A DNA stretch of 64,000 nt from Closterium sp. NIES-65 (GCA_948144175.1 CANXME010002473.1:328743-392742); one strand, 5' to 3'. Counted from the stretch's first letter, positions 22,506-33,700 are shown. Numbers and translations: made by a program. The notes: a model not told the origin generated them from the letters alone.

Positions 22506-24005
22506 ATGGTAGGAGCCGTAGGTGACGCGGGGGTGGTGGACACCCTGGAGGCACGGTTGGAGAACGCGAGGAGGAAGCATGAGGCCAATGAGTATGGCGA
22601 CTTGCCCTGGGCGGTCGTCGAGGCTGGACTCCGCTCCACGTGGGTGACGGAGCACCCGTCTCGACCTACCTCTCCTCGTCCGGTGAACAACGAAGGCGGC
22701 GTCGACGTGGGCGTCAACGCCGGGGGTGGTCAAGTCGATAGTAGTGCTGGAGGCATGTCGAGGCAGAGAGGTGTGATACACGCCAGTGAAGTCGGCGGCG
22801 TTCAGGTGCGAGGGATGCAGACATCGGCGGCTGCAGGCTCTTCGCAGGGTGACGTCGGAGTTCGACGGAGTGGGCTGTCGCCGATGTCGGCGTCCCAGGT
22901 GACAGCAGGTGGAATTGCACCGAGCTACGGCTACTTCAAGTTCACGCCGGACAGGATCTCGGTCACCCCCCCACTGGTCGGTCGACCCGACATTCTCACC
23001 TGGAAAGAAGCTATCGAGCCCCATCTGGAGATGGCCGGGCTGATCGGCTTCGCCCGAGGGACCGTGGCGACGCGTGGGGAGAACCACCCCGACTTAAGGG
23101 CGGAGTTTCGCGCCGTGCAGCTGCTGACCTTCGCGGTCATCTCGCGGTGCTGCTCGCCAGGGGTGCAGATTGCCTTAAAGTGGTGCCGAGAGTACATCGA
23201 CGCCGGCCACCGGGCGTGGCACTTCATCGAGTCGACGTACCAGGTCACCGACGACCTGTTTATCGCCCAGCTGGAGGGACAGCTGACGCACCTGCGTATG
23301 GGTGACGATGAGACAGCGACCGACTACTGCAACCGGGCCCGGCGAATTCTCGCCACCATCAGGATGGCCGGCGCGCAGTACTCCACGGCGTCGTACATCA
23401 CCCATGTCATGCAGGGACTCTCCAGCAGCTATAACCTCCTGAAGCGGCTGTCCATGGCGCCGGGCACGAGGGCGACGCTCAACGAGGACAACTTGACCTC
23501 GTACATCCTGCAGGACGAGGCGATGCAGGAGGCTGAGCGGTCGCAGGAACTCTTGGCGCAGGCCAACTTCGTCGCCCCGGCGAAGCAAGGAGGCCGACCA
23601 GGAGAGCGCGGACAGTCTGGTGGCGGCGGGAGCGGTGGCTGGAAGTCGGCCAAGGAGGTCGACAAGAAGAAGTCGACCAAGAACAGCGGTCGAGGAGGAG
23701 GAGGTCGACGACGGGAGTGCTGGCTGTGCGGCGACCCCGACCACCTCTCCTTCGAGTGCCCCGACCGCAGTGACTCCGACGACGACGACAAGGGAGGCCG
23801 CGGGAGGTCTGACAGTCATCGTCCCCGTCGAGGAGGAAATCGGCCGCGCAAGGAGAAGCAGTCGACCAAGACGTCGACTTCGGCGAAGGACGCCGACTCC
23901 CCTGCTTGCGGCAAGGCGCGGGACGACAAGACGGCGTCGTGCTCACTGGTCGGCATCGTGGAGCCGACCGTCTCTCTGGCGCCGGAGGCTGGGGAGGACT
24001 TCTAG
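22506..24005 (+). CDS. gag: Gag polyprotein, Copia copy 2
   Basis: 499 codons from the first ATG of the leader. Residues 1-135 are low-complexity and rich in Gly, Val and Ser. Residues about 140-345 resemble the UBN2/retrotransposon Gag region of Copia elements, including the conserved Trp near the start (WKEAIEPHL, about 166) and the helical YCNRARR and MQGLSSSYN segments. A Gly/Lys/Arg-rich stretch leads to the nucleocapsid zinc knuckle CX2CX4HX4C (C405 to C418), followed by an acidic then basic tail. The role is particle assembly and RNA binding. The stop TAG (24003-24005) is the only interruption before pol, which lies in the same frame. Confidence 0.94.
   Translation: MVGAVGDAGVVDTLEARLENARRKHEANEYGDLPWAVVEAGLRSTWVTEHPSRPTSPRPVNNEGGVDVGVNAGGGQVDSSAGGMSRQRGVIHASEVGGVQVRGMQTSAAAGSSQGDVGVRRSGLSPMSASQVTAGGIAPSYGYFKFTPDRISVTPPLVGRPDILTWKEAIEPHLEMAGLIGFARGTVATRGENHPDLRAEFRAVQLLTFAVISRCCSPGVQIALKWCREYIDAGHRAWHFIESTYQVTDDLFIAQLEGQLTHLRMGDDETATDYCNRARRILATIRMAGAQYSTASYITHVMQGLSSSYNLLKRLSMAPGTRATLNEDNLTSYILQDEAMQEAERSQELLAQANFVAPAKQGGRPGERGQSGGGGSGGWKSAKEVDKKKSTKNSGRGGGGRRRECWLCGDPDHLSFECPDRSDSDDDDKGGRGRSDSHRPRRGGNRPRKEKQSTKTSTSAKDADSPACGKARDDKTASCSLVGIVEPTVSLAPEAGEDF
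24003..24005 (+). other. In-frame UAG separating gag and pol
   Basis: The frame from 22506 to 27656 is open except for this TAG (context GACTTCTAGGCGGTG). The first in-frame ATG of pol is codon 23, which lies after the protease DSG at codons 15-17, so internal AUG initiation could not make a complete protease. A weak GCAGG/CCTGC pairing (24023-24027 with 24044-24048) lies downstream. This is either a readthrough site, a reassigned codon, or an inactivating mutation. The equivalents are 20141-20143 on the minus strand and 51697-51699. Confidence 0.7.
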
Positions 24006-24008
24006 GCG

Positions 24009-27000
24009 GTGGCGGCGGCTGTGCAGGCGAACCCGGCGGTGGTCCTGCTCGACAGCGGTTGCTCCCACCACCTAATGGGGACGAAGGAAGCCTTCGTCGA
24101 CCTGCAGCCGAGCGGCTTCATCAAGCACGTGCGCGGCTTCAATGGGGCGCTGCAGGATGTCCAGGGCCGCGGCACCATCGCTCTGCAAGGGGAGGCCGGG
24201 AAGCAGGTGCTCATCCCCGACGTGCTGTACGTCCCGGGTGTGCGGGCGAACTTGCTGTCGTCCGGCCAGCTGAAGGAGCACGGTGTGAAGCTGCAAGAGG
24301 ATGGCGACGGGATGCTGCTCGTCTCGGCAACGGGAGAAGTGCTCGGACGGGCGACGTACTCCGGGCGTGTCCTCTGCACCGACCTGCGTCCCTGCCCAAC
24401 GAGGTCGACGTCGACAACGCCGGAGGTTGTGGCCCTGCGGGCGATTGTCTCAACAACGAAGTCGACGCCGGACCGAATGCATGCGAGGCTTGCACATGTC
24501 GGCATGGACACCATACGGAGCTCGGCGAAGAACGAGGTCGCCATTGGGTTGGATCTCAAGTCGGCGACGGGCGCCGACTCCCCGTGTGTCTTGTGCGTCG
24601 GCGGGAAGCTGGCGCGGCACACCTTCCCCGACCAAGGCTCCGACGCCGACGATGTGCTGGCAGTCGTGCACATCGACCTGTGCGGGCCGTTCCGCATGGC
24701 TGCCAAGGATGGCAGCCTGTACTTCTTGTTGCTGAAGGACCACAAGACCCGCTACGTGTGGGTGAAGCCGATCACCAAGAAGTCGGACGCGTTGCCGGTG
24801 TTTGTGCAGTGGCTGGCGGTGGCTGAGCGGCAGACGAAGAAGTCGGTGTTGATGCTGCGCTCTGACCGGGGAGGGGAGTTCCTCGGGAAGCAGTTCATCG
24901 ACTTCGTGAACGACAAAGGGATCGTCCACGACCTGACCTGCCCATACACCCCGCAGCAGAACGGCATGGCGGAGCGGGAGATGCGGACGGTAGTGGAGTC
25001 GGTGCGGACAATGCTGTTGCCCATGGGCGTGCAGCACCACTGGTGGCACCTCGCTCTCCGGCAGGCCGTCTGGGTCCGCAACTGCCTTGAGAGGTCGACG
25101 CTGCCGCCGGGGACGACGCCGTACCAACTGCTGACCGGGAAGAAGCCCGACTTGTCGCTGGCGCGGGTGTGGGGCTGCATGGCGCAGTTCTTAGTCCCCG
25201 AGCAGCAGCGTGGTGGGAAGCTGCAGCCGAAGGCAAAGTGGGGTCTGCACCTTGGCGTGTCGGCAGCGAGCAAGGGCTGGGAGCTCCTCGACGTCGACAC
25301 CGACCGGGTGGTCACCACGTCGGACGTGGTGTTCTACGAGGAGATGTCGCTGGCCGAGTGGAAAACGGCGTCCGGGTCGGTGTCCGGCCGTTCGTCCCTC
25401 ACTCCGCCATCTGACACCTCGTCGGCGACGCTGCCACTGCTTGCCGAGATCGGTGAGCTTTCTGTACAGGACGTCGAGGACGTCCGCCCCCCTGCTCCTC
25501 CTCCTGCGACCCCCGCCCCTCCCCTCGTGGTCGATCTGCGTCGGCTGACCTCGGTGTCGGCCTCCGGCGATGAGGGGAGTGGTGCGACGCCGCCTTCGGC
25601 CAAATGCATCGCCGGTGGCCGACGCGACGAGCGGCAGGGCGACGTGGGCTTGCAGTCGACGTCGACAGGGGAGGAGCAGGTCGATAAGCAGGTCGAGGAC
25701 CAGCGGCCAGCAGAGGAGCAGGCAGCAATGACGCCGACCAAGGAGCAGTCGGCGACCGGGCAGTCGGCAGGGGAGCCGACCATAGGGGAGAAGTCGGCTG
25801 GGACGCCGGCTGACGAGCAGCAGGTCGTCGAGGGCAGCGGCAATGATGGAGGGGACGCCGAGGAGGTCCAGCCAGGACCACGGCATTCAGGCCGACTTCG
25901 GAGGCCGCCTGACTTCTTCGTCCCCGCTGCCTTCACCACGGTGTACGACGTGGACGATGAGGCCGACGACCTGCTGTACGACGATGCCGAGGAGGATGAA
26001 GAGTTTCCAGAGCTCGACCCCGACATGTTAGCCGACCTCGAGCACCGTTGGGACATCTCGACGATGACGGTGAAGGAGGCGTTGGCGAGCTGGAAGGGCC
26101 CGGCAGTGAAGGCCGCCATGGAGGAGGAGATTCGCAGCCTCCTCAACATGGGAACGTGGGAGTTGGTCGAACGTCCGCCGGGAGTGAACGTCATGAAGAA
26201 CCGGTGGGTGTTTACGACGAAGTACCACGTCGACGACACCGTCGAGCGCGAAAAGGCGAGGCTGGTGGTGAAGGGCTTCACGCAGGTGTATGGCGCCGAC
26301 TACGACGAGACGTTCGCGCCGGTGGGCAGCTACGTCACGCTGAGGATCTTCCTCAGTATCGTCGCCGTCCGCAACCTCAACCTGATGCAGCTCGACATGA
26401 AGAACGCCTTCTTGCAGAGCAAGCTCGACAGGGTGCTCTACATGTCCCAGCCAGACTACTTCAATGACGGGATCGGCCGGGTGTGCAAGCTGCTGAAGAG
26501 CCTGTACGGGCTAAAGCAGTCGCCGCTGCTGTGGTACTTGGCGCTCAATGACGTGCAGGTCGGCGCCGGGTGGAAGAAGAGCCAGGTCGACGAGGCTCTC
26601 TACTGCAAGGTCGGAGAGGACGGAGTGGCCTGCTGGGTGCTGGTCTACATCGACGACCTACTTGCCGCCAGCAGTAGCACCGCGATGTTGAAGGAGCTGA
26701 AGGAGCTGCTGGAAGCCGCCTTCGAGCTGCGTGAGATCTCGCCGGTGCAGAAGTACCTCGGGCTGGAGATCGTCCGCGACGGGTCGGCGGGGAAGCTGTG
26801 GCTGCACCAGCAGGGCTACGCCGACAAGCTGCGTAGGCGCTTCATCGACGAGGAGCAGACCGGGCGCACCCCGAAGACGCCGGTCTCTGTCGCCGCCTAC
26901 GCTGAGCTCACGTTCGATGATGAGGAGGCACAGGAGCGGCAAGAGGAGGAGTACCGGCAGAAGGTCGGCTCGCTGCAGTTCGCGGCGACGACGACGAGGC

Positions 27001-27656
27001 CGGACATCGCCTTCGCCTGCAGCAAGCTGGGGAGCGGTCTCACGGTGAGGAGCGACCAGCACTGGCGTGAGGTCGCCCGCTGCCTCGTCTACCTCGCCAA
27101 TACGCGTGACACCGCCCTGGAGTTCGGCGGTGGACCTGAGTCGCTGGACCTGGTCGGCTACGTGGACGCCGACGACGCCGGTGACAAGCAGAACAGGACG
27201 AGCACGAGTGGCTACGTGTTCGTCTATGGAGGGGCTGCAGTCTCCTGGTCGAGCCAGCGCATCAAGTGTGCGACGTTGTCGTCGACTGAGTCGGAGTACG
27301 TGGCAGCCACCGAAGCCGGCAAGGAAGGACGTCGACTTCGTTTCCTCCTTGCAGAGTTCCGGCAGCTGGATGCCGGGAAGCCGACCGTCCTTCGGGTGGA
27401 CAACAAGTCGCCTATCTCAGTCGCCGAGGGCATGGGGTTGACGGGCAACCTCAAGCACATGGAGCGGCGACAGGCCTGGCTGCAGCACATGGTGAAGCGC
27501 GGGAAGTTCTCGTTGAGGTACATCCCAACCACTGAGCAGCCGGCCGACTTCCTGACGAAGGCGCTGCACTATCCGGCCTTCAACCGGTGCTCCGTCGCAA
27601 TCGGCCAGGTGCGCTTGGCCGACGTGGGCGACGGCGACAACGACGTGCAGCAGTAG
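24009..27656 (+). CDS. pol: Pol polyprotein, Copia copy 2
   Basis: 1215 codons. Residues 11-90 are a retropepsin-like protease with DSG at 15-17. Residues about 150-207 are the GAG-pre-integrase zinc module (H158, H163, C193, C196). Residues about 215-380 are the integrase core with D223, D286 and E322; the spacing of 35 between the last two is canonical DD35E. Residues about 450-690 are a Pro/Glu/Asp-rich linker. Residues about 718-960 are reverse transcriptase, with QLDMKNAFL (D796), SLYGLKQ and YIDD (880-883). Residues about 1045-1185 are RNase H (D1053, E1096, D1131). It would act inside particles to process Gag-Pol, copy RNA to DNA and integrate it. No ATG exists at the start; the 5' coordinate is a GTG after the gag stop. 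Confidence 0.94.
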   Translation: MAAAVQANPAVVLLDSGCSHHLMGTKEAFVDLQPSGFIKHVRGFNGALQDVQGRGTIALQGEAGKQVLIPDVLYVPGVRANLLSSGQLKEHGVKLQEDGDGMLLVSATGEVLGRATYSGRVLCTDLRPCPTRSTSTTPEVVALRAIVSTTKSTPDRMHARLAHVGMDTIRSSAKNEVAIGLDLKSATGADSPCVLCVGGKLARHTFPDQGSDADDVLAVVHIDLCGPFRMAAKDGSLYFLLLKDHKTRYVWVKPITKKSDALPVFVQWLAVAERQTKKSVLMLRSDRGGEFLGKQFIDFVNDKGIVHDLTCPYTPQQNGMAEREMRTVVESVRTMLLPMGVQHHWWHLALRQAVWVRNCLERSTLPPGTTPYQLLTGKKPDLSLARVWGCMAQFLVPEQQRGGKLQPKAKWGLHLGVSAASKGWELLDVDTDRVVTTSDVVFYEEMSLAEWKTASGSVSGRSSLTPPSDTSSATLPLLAEIGELSVQDVEDVRPPAPPPATPAPPLVVDLRRLTSVSASGDEGSGATPPSAKCIAGGRRDERQGDVGLQSTSTGEEQVDKQVEDQRPAEEQAAMTPTKEQSATGQSAGEPTIGEKSAGTPADEQQVVEGSGNDGGDAEEVQPGPRHSGRLRRPPDFFVPAAFTTVYDVDDEADDLLYDDAEEDEEFPELDPDMLADLEHRWDISTMTVKEALASWKGPAVKAAMEEEIRSLLNMGTWELVERPPGVNVMKNRWVFTTKYHVDDTVEREKARLVVKGFTQVYGADYDETFAPVGSYVTLRIFLSIVAVRNLNLMQLDMKNAFLQSKLDRVLYMSQPDYFNDGIGRVCKLLKSLYGLKQSPLLWYLALNDVQVGAGWKKSQVDEALYCKVGEDGVACWVLVYIDDLLAASSSTAMLKELKELLEAAFELREISPVQKYLGLEIVRDGSAGKLWLHQQGYADKLRRRFIDEEQTGRTPKTPVSVAAYAELTFDDEEAQERQEEEYRQKVGSLQFAATTTRPDIAFACSKLGSGLTVRSDQHWREVARCLVYLANTRDTALEFGGGPESLDLVGYVDADDAGDKQNRTSTSGYVFVYGGAAVSWSSQRIKCATLSSTESEYVAATEAGKEGRRLRFLLAEFRQLDAGKPTVLRVDNKSPISVAEGMGLTGNLKHMERRQAWLQHMVKRGKFSLRYIPTTEQPADFLTKALHYPAFNRCSVAIGQVRLADVGDGDNDVQQ

Positions 27657-28090
27657 GTGCCATGCCCTCTTGCATGGCTGGTGCGGTGGACGACGTGCGG
27701 TGTGTTGGGTGCACGTCGACGAGCTATTCTCCGAGGAGTACTGCCGAGTGGACTTGAGGGGGACCAAGCGTGAACGCGGCAGGGGAGTGTCAACGGGAGT
27801 TGTATGTTGGCCCCGTCCACGCTTGGGCGGAGCCGACATCGTGGTCGGGTGTTAGGGGAGCAGCTGACCTGCAGCAGTGGGCGAGCTGGTCGACGAGGAG
27901 GTCGACCTGCACGGGGACCACTGCACGGGCGCCGACTTCGGGGTGGCGCCAACTTCGGGGAGGTCGACTTAAGCGTCGACCTGCGGAGGACGTCAACTTG
28001 GGAAGCCGACTTTGGTGGTCGGATGATGTGCTGGTCGACCTGCGGGTGGTTGACTGGACCGGTGGTCGACGAAGGAGGGGTCGACGTCGA

Positions 28091-28151
28091 GTAGCAGGAC
28101 GTCGAGCAGTCAGGACGTCGAGCAGTCGGGCGTCGAGCAGTCGGGCGTCGA
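28091..28151 (+). repeat. 15-16-bp tandem repeat in the 3' region
   Basis: Four consecutive units of the form GCAGTCGGGCGTCGA (15-16 bp each, the first divergent). Equivalents are 15995-16055 and 55785-55845. Confidence 0.8.
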
Positions 28152-28389
28152 GTGACATGGTCGTCGACCGAGGGGCATGGTCGACCCGGTGAGGTCGACA
28201 ACGAGGTGGTCGTCGACTTGGGAGGTCGACGGACACGTACGGGAGTTGCTGGTCGATGTGGTTGCCCGGTCGACCAGGTTACCTGGGTGACGAAGTGCTG
28301 CGGAGGAGTGCGACGGTCGCCCAGGCGAAGCTGGCGAGACCGACCTTGGTGGTGGTATCACGAGGTGGTCGTGGCAGATCAAAGGTAGC

Positions 28390-28408
28390 CGTCAGCCCGA
28401 GGCTGACG
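28390..28408 (+). other. 8-bp-stem hairpin near the 3' LTR
   Basis: CGTCAGCC, loop CGA, GGCTGACG: a perfect stem about 110 bp upstream of the 3' LTR. It could influence RNA 3'-end formation or reverse transcription; no function is shown. It is also at 15738-15756 and 56084-56102. Confidence 0.5.
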
Positions 28409-28516
28409 TGGTGTGTGTGTGCTGTGCAGGTGATGAGGCTCGGCATACCAATCATCTGCACGCACCTGCAAAGCGGGTGCACTGCTGGCACACCGTCGAC
28501 CTGAAGCATTGGCAAG

Positions 28517-28810
28517 CTGTCGACTTTGCTCTGCTGGAGCGCGGTCGACCAAGTCGTGTTGGAATGCGGTCGACCATGCTGTGCTGGCAGTTGACCAACC
28601 TGAATGCTAGCTCTGATGTAGTCTTGCATTGCCAACTTCATTGTACCATTGTTGTGATCTTTTCTTAGTGAAACTCTTGCCAAATTGCCCCGTGAACTAG
28701 CAAGCAGTGTTAGCACTAGGAAAACGTCTAAGGACCAACGAACGCAGAGATCACACGAGCACACGTGCCTAGCCAGTAGTCTAGCTCCCGTTGTAGTAGT
28801 TATCTCCGCA
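28517..28810 (+). repeat. 3' LTR of Copia copy 2
   Basis: 294 bp ending CTCCGCA and followed at once by the 17-bp array (GCAAGCTCCTGG). No polypurine tract is visible immediately upstream; the preceding bases are mixed. Confidence 0.9.
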
Positions 28811-30738
28811 GCAAGCTCCTGGACCAGGCAAGCTCCTCGACCAGGCAAACTCTTGGACCAGGCAAGCTCCTGGACCACCCAAGCTTCTTGACCAGGCAAA
28901 CTCGTGGACCAGGCACGCTCCTGGACCAGGCAAGCTCCTGGAATAGGCAAGCCCCTAGACCAGGCAAGCTCCTGGACCAGGCAAGCTCTTGGACCACGCA
29001 AGCTCTTGGACCAGGCAAGCTCTTGGACCAGGCAAGCTAGTGGACTAGGCAAGCTTCTGGACCAGGCAAGCTCCTGGACCAGGCAAGCTCTTGGACTAGG
29101 CAAGCTCCTGGACCAGGCAAGCTTCTAGACCAGGCAAACTCGTGGACCAGGCACGCTCCTGGACTAGACAAGCTCCTGGACCAAGCAAGCTCCTGGACCA
29201 GGCAAGCTCTTGGACCAAGCAAGCTCCTGGACCAGGCAAGCTTCTGGACCAGGCAAATTCGTGGACCAGGCACGCTCCTGAACCACGCAAGTTCCTGGAC
29301 TAGGCAAGCTCCTAGACCAGGCAAGCACCTGGACCAGGCAAGCTCCAGGACCACGCAAGCTCTTGGACCACGCAAGCTCTTGGACCAGGCAAGCTCCTGG
29401 ACCAGGCAAGCTCATGAACCAGGCACGCTCCTAGACTAGGCAAGCTCCTGGACCAGGCAAGCTCCTGGACCAGGCAAGCTCCTAGAATAGGCAAGCTCTT
29501 GGACTAGGCACGCTCCTAGACCAGGCAAGCTCTTGGATCAGGCAGGCTTCTGGACAAAGCAAGCTCCTGGACTAGGCACACTCCTGGACCGGGCACGCTC
29601 CTGGACCAGGCAAGCTCCTAGACCAGGCAAGCTCTTGAACCAAGCAAGCTCCTAGACCAGGCACGCTCGTGGACGAGGCATGCTCGTGAACCAAGCAAGC
29701 TCCTAGACCAAGCACGCTCCTGGACCAGGCAAGCTCCTGGACAAGGCAAGCTCCGGGACCACGCATGCTCTTGTACCAGGCACGCTCCTAGACCAGGCAA
29801 GCTCTTGCACCATGCACGCTTCTGGACCAAGCAAGCTCCTGGACTAGGCAAGCTCCTGGACCAGGCACGCTCTAGGACCCGGCAAGCTCCTGGACCAGGC
29901 AAGCTCCTGAACCAGGCATGCTCCTGGATCAAGCAAGCTCCTGGACCACGCAAGCTCCTGGACCAGGCAAGCTCATGGTTAAGGCAAGCTCCTGGACCAG
30001 GCACGCTCGTGGACTAGGCACGCTCTTAGACCACGCAAGCTCTTGGACCAGGCAGGCTCGTGGACCAGGCACGCTCAGGGACCAGGCAAGCTCCTGGACA
30101 AGGCAAGCTCCTGGACCAGGAAGCTCCTGGACCAGGCACGCTCGTGGACCAGGCATGCTCCCGAACAAGGCAAGCTCCAGGACCACGCAAGCTCTTGGAC
30201 CAGGCATGCTCCTGGACGAGGCAAGCTCTTGGACCAGGCAAGCTTGTGGACCAAGCAAGCTCCTGAACCAGGCAAGCTCATGGACCACGCAAGCTCCTGG
30301 ACCAGGCAAGCTCTTGGACCTGGCAAGCTCTTGGACCAGGCAAGCTCCTGGACCAGGCAAGCTCTTGGACCAGGCACGCTCGTGGACGAGGCACGTTCCT
30401 GGACCAGGCAAGCTCTTGGACCAGGCAGGCTCGTGGACCAGGCAAGCTCTTGGACCAGGCAAGCTCCAGATCATGCAAGCTCCTAGACCAGGCAAGCTCC
30501 TGGACCAGGCATGTTCCTGGACCAGGCAAGCTCCTTGACCAGGCACGTTCCTGGACCAGGCAAGTTCCTAGACCAGGCAAGCTCCTGGACCAGGCACGTT
30601 CATGGACCAGGCAAGCTCTTGGACCAGGCACGTTCCTGGACCAGGCAAGTTCCTGGACCAGGCAAGCTCCATATCAGGCAAGCTCCTAGACCAGGCAAGC
30701 TCCTGGACCACGCACGGTCGTGGACCAGGCACGCTCCT
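28811..30738. repeat. 17-bp array flanking copy 2, forward polarity
   Basis: Mirror of 13408-15335, about 113 units of the CAAGCTCCTGGACCAGG family, beginning at the end of the 3' LTR. Confidence 0.95.
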
Positions 30739-33700
30739 GTCCAGGTCCACGTCCACGACCATGTCCACGTCCACGTCCACGTTCACGTCCACGTCCACGA
30801 CCATGTCCACTTCCACGTGCACATGTACGTCCACGTCCATGTCCACGTCCACGTCCACGTTCACGTCCACGTCCATGTCCACGTCTTTGCCACGTTCACG
30901 TCCACGTCCACGACCATGTCCACGTCCACGTTCACGTCCACGTCCACGTCCACGTCCACGTCCACGTCCACGTCCATGTCCACGTCCACGTCCACGTCCA
31001 CGTCCACGTCCACGTCCACGACCATGTCCACGTCCACGTCCACGTCCACGTCCACATCCATGTCCACGTCCAAGTCCTCCACGTCCACGACCACGTCCAC
31101 GTCCACGTCAACCTCCACGTCCACGACCACGTCCACGTCCACGTCCACGTCCACGTCCTCCACGTCCACGTCCACGTCCTCCACATCCACGTCCTCCACG
31201 TCCACGTCCACGTCCACGTCTACGACCACGACCACATCCACGTCCATGTCCACATCCATGTCCATGTCCACGTCCACGTCCACGTCCACGTCCATGTCCA
31301 CGTCCACGTCCACGTCCACGTCCACGTCCACGACCACGTCCACGACCACGACCATGTCCACGACCACGTCCACGACCATGTCTACGTCCACGTCCACGTC
31401 CACGACCATGTCCACGTCCGCGTCCACGTATCAATGTTCACGTCCACGTCCACGTCCAGGTCCGCGTCCACGTATCAATGTTCACGTCCACGTCCACGAC
31501 CACGTCCACGTCCACGTTCACGTCCACGTTCACGTTCACGTCCACGTGCACGTCCACGTCCACGTCCACGTTCACGTCCACGTCCACGTTCACGTCCACG
31601 TTCACGTTCACGTTCACGTTCACGTCCACGTCCACGTCCACGTTCACGTTCACGTCCACGTGCACGTCCACGTCCACGTCCACGTCCACGTCCACGACCA
31701 CGTCCACGTCCACGTCCACGTCCACATCCACGTCCACGTCCACGTCCACGACCACGTCCACGTCCACGTCCACGTATCAATGTTTACGTCCACGTCCATG
31801 TCCACCACCACGTCCACGACCACGTCAACGCCCACGTCCACGTCCACGTCCACGTCCACGCCCACGTCAACGCCCACGTCCACGTCCACGTCGAAGTCCA
31901 CGTCCATGTCCACGTCCACGTCCACGTCCACGTCCACGTCCATGTCCACGTCCACGTCCACGTCAACGTCCACGTCCACGTCCATGTCCACGTCCACGAC
32001 CACGTCCACGACCACGACCACGTCCACGTCAAGGTCCACGACCATGTCTACGTCCACGTCCATGTCCACGACCATGTCCACGTCCACGTCCACGTCCACG
32101 TCCACGTCCACGTCCACGTATCAATGTTCACGTCCACGTCCACGTCCACGTCCGCGTCCACGTCCACGTCCATGTCCACGACCACGTCCACGTCCACGTC
32201 CACGTCCACGTTCCCGTCCACGTTCACGTTCACGTCCACGTGCACGTCCACGTCCACGTTCACGTTCACGTCCACGTTCACGTCCACTTCCACGTTCACG
32301 TTCACGTCCACGTTCACGTCCACGTCCACGTTCACGTCCACGTCCACGTTCTCGTCCACGTTCACGTCCACGTGCACGTCCACGACCACGTCCACGTCCA
32401 CGTCCACGACCACGTCCACGTCCGCGTCCACGTATCAATGTTCACGTCCACGTCCACGTCCACGTCCCCGTCCACGTTCACGTCCACGTCCACGTCCACG
32501 TCCACGTCCGCGTCCACGTCCGCGTCCACGTCCGCGTCCACGTCCCTGTCCACGTCCGCGTCCACGTCAGTCCACGTCCAAGTCCTCCACGTCCAAGTCC
32601 TCCACGTCCACGACCACGTCCACGTCCACGTCCACGACCACGTCCACGACCACGTCCACGTCCACGACCACGTCCACGACCACGTCCACGTCCACGTCCA
32701 CGTCCATGTCCACGTCCACGTCCAAGTGCTCCACGTCCAAGTCCTCCACGTCCACGACCACGTCCATGACCACGTCCACGTCCACGTCCACGTCCACGTC
32801 CACGTCCAAGTCCTCCACGTCCAAGTCCTCCACGTCCATGACCACGTCCACGACCACGTCCACGTCCATGTCCACGTCCACGTCCACGACCACGTCCCCG
32901 TCCACGTCCACGACCACGTCCACGTCCACGTTCACGTCCATATCCACGTCCACGACCACGTCCACGTCCACGTCCATGTCCACGACCACGTCCACGTCCA
33001 CGTCCACCTCCACGTCCAAGTCAACGACCACGTCAACGTCCACGTCTACGTCCATGTCCACGTCCATGTCCACGTCCATGTCCACGACCACGTTCACGTC
33101 CACGTCCACGTCCACGTCCATGTCCACGTCAACGTCCACGTCCACGTCCACGTCCACGTCCACGTCCATGTCCATGTCCATGTCCACGTCAACGTCCACG
33201 TCCACGTCCACGTCCACGTCCACGACCACGTTCACGTCCACGTCCACGTCCACGACCATGACAATGTCCACGTCCACGTCCACGTCCACGTCCACGACAA
33301 TGTCCACGTCAACGTCCACGTCCATGTCCACGTCCACGTCCACGTCCACGTCCACGTCCATGTCTACGTCCATGTCCACGTCCACGTCCATGTCCACGTC
33401 CACGTCCATGTCTATGTCCACGTCCACGTCCACGTCCATGTCCATGTCCACGTCCACGTCCACGTCCACGTCCAAGTCCACGTCCAAGTCCTCCACGTCC
33501 ATGTCCACGTCCACGTCCACGTCAACGTCCACGTCCATGTCCATGTCGACGTCCACGTCCACGTCCACGTCTACGTCCACGTCCATGTCCGCGTCCATGT
33601 CCACGTCCACGTCCACGTCCACGTCCATGTCCATGTGCACGTTCATGTCCACGTCCATGTCCACGTCCTTGTCCACGTCCACGTCCATGTCCACGTCCAC

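Larger units (their letters stand above)
27657..28516 (+). other. 3' non-coding region of Copia copy 2
   Basis: About 860 bp between pol and the 3' LTR. It has no credible gene, and the open frames of under 150 codons here are antisense or random. It is very rich in GTCGAC and related TCGA-containing strings, holds a short tandem repeat and a strong hairpin (listed separately), and lacks an obvious polypurine tract at its end. Mirror copy at 15630-16489; third copy at 55351-56210. Confidence 0.8.
22106..28810 (+). mobile_element. Ty1/Copia LTR retrotransposon, copy 2
   Basis: Complete 6705-bp element on the plus strand: 5' LTR, primer-site candidate at 22400, gag 22506-24005, pol 24009-27656, an approximately 860-bp 3' non-coding region, 3' LTR. 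The two LTRs differ at 2 of 294 positions, both transversions (22208 A vs 28619 T; 22243 T vs 28654 G). The same two differences are present in all three copies, so the copies arose by segmental duplication after one insertion, not by independent transposition. Its 5' flank GCAAG equals its 3' flank GCAAG. However, that 5' flank also matches element-internal sequence, so the target-site duplication is ambiguous here. Confidence 0.95.

Noticed and set aside
24002..24745. 247-codon and other antisense frames within gag and pol
   Set aside because: These are shadow frames of GC-rich coding sequence; the sense strand carries clear Copia motifs.
15336..28810. Three independent transpositions of the element
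   Set aside because: All copies share the same two LTR differences, the same 3' flank and collinear arrays for many kilobases, so segmental duplication is the simpler explanation.
22106..28810. Gypsy or retrovirus assignment
   Set aside because: Integrase precedes reverse transcriptase and the GAG-pre-integrase module is present, which is the Copia order. No envelope-like frame follows pol.
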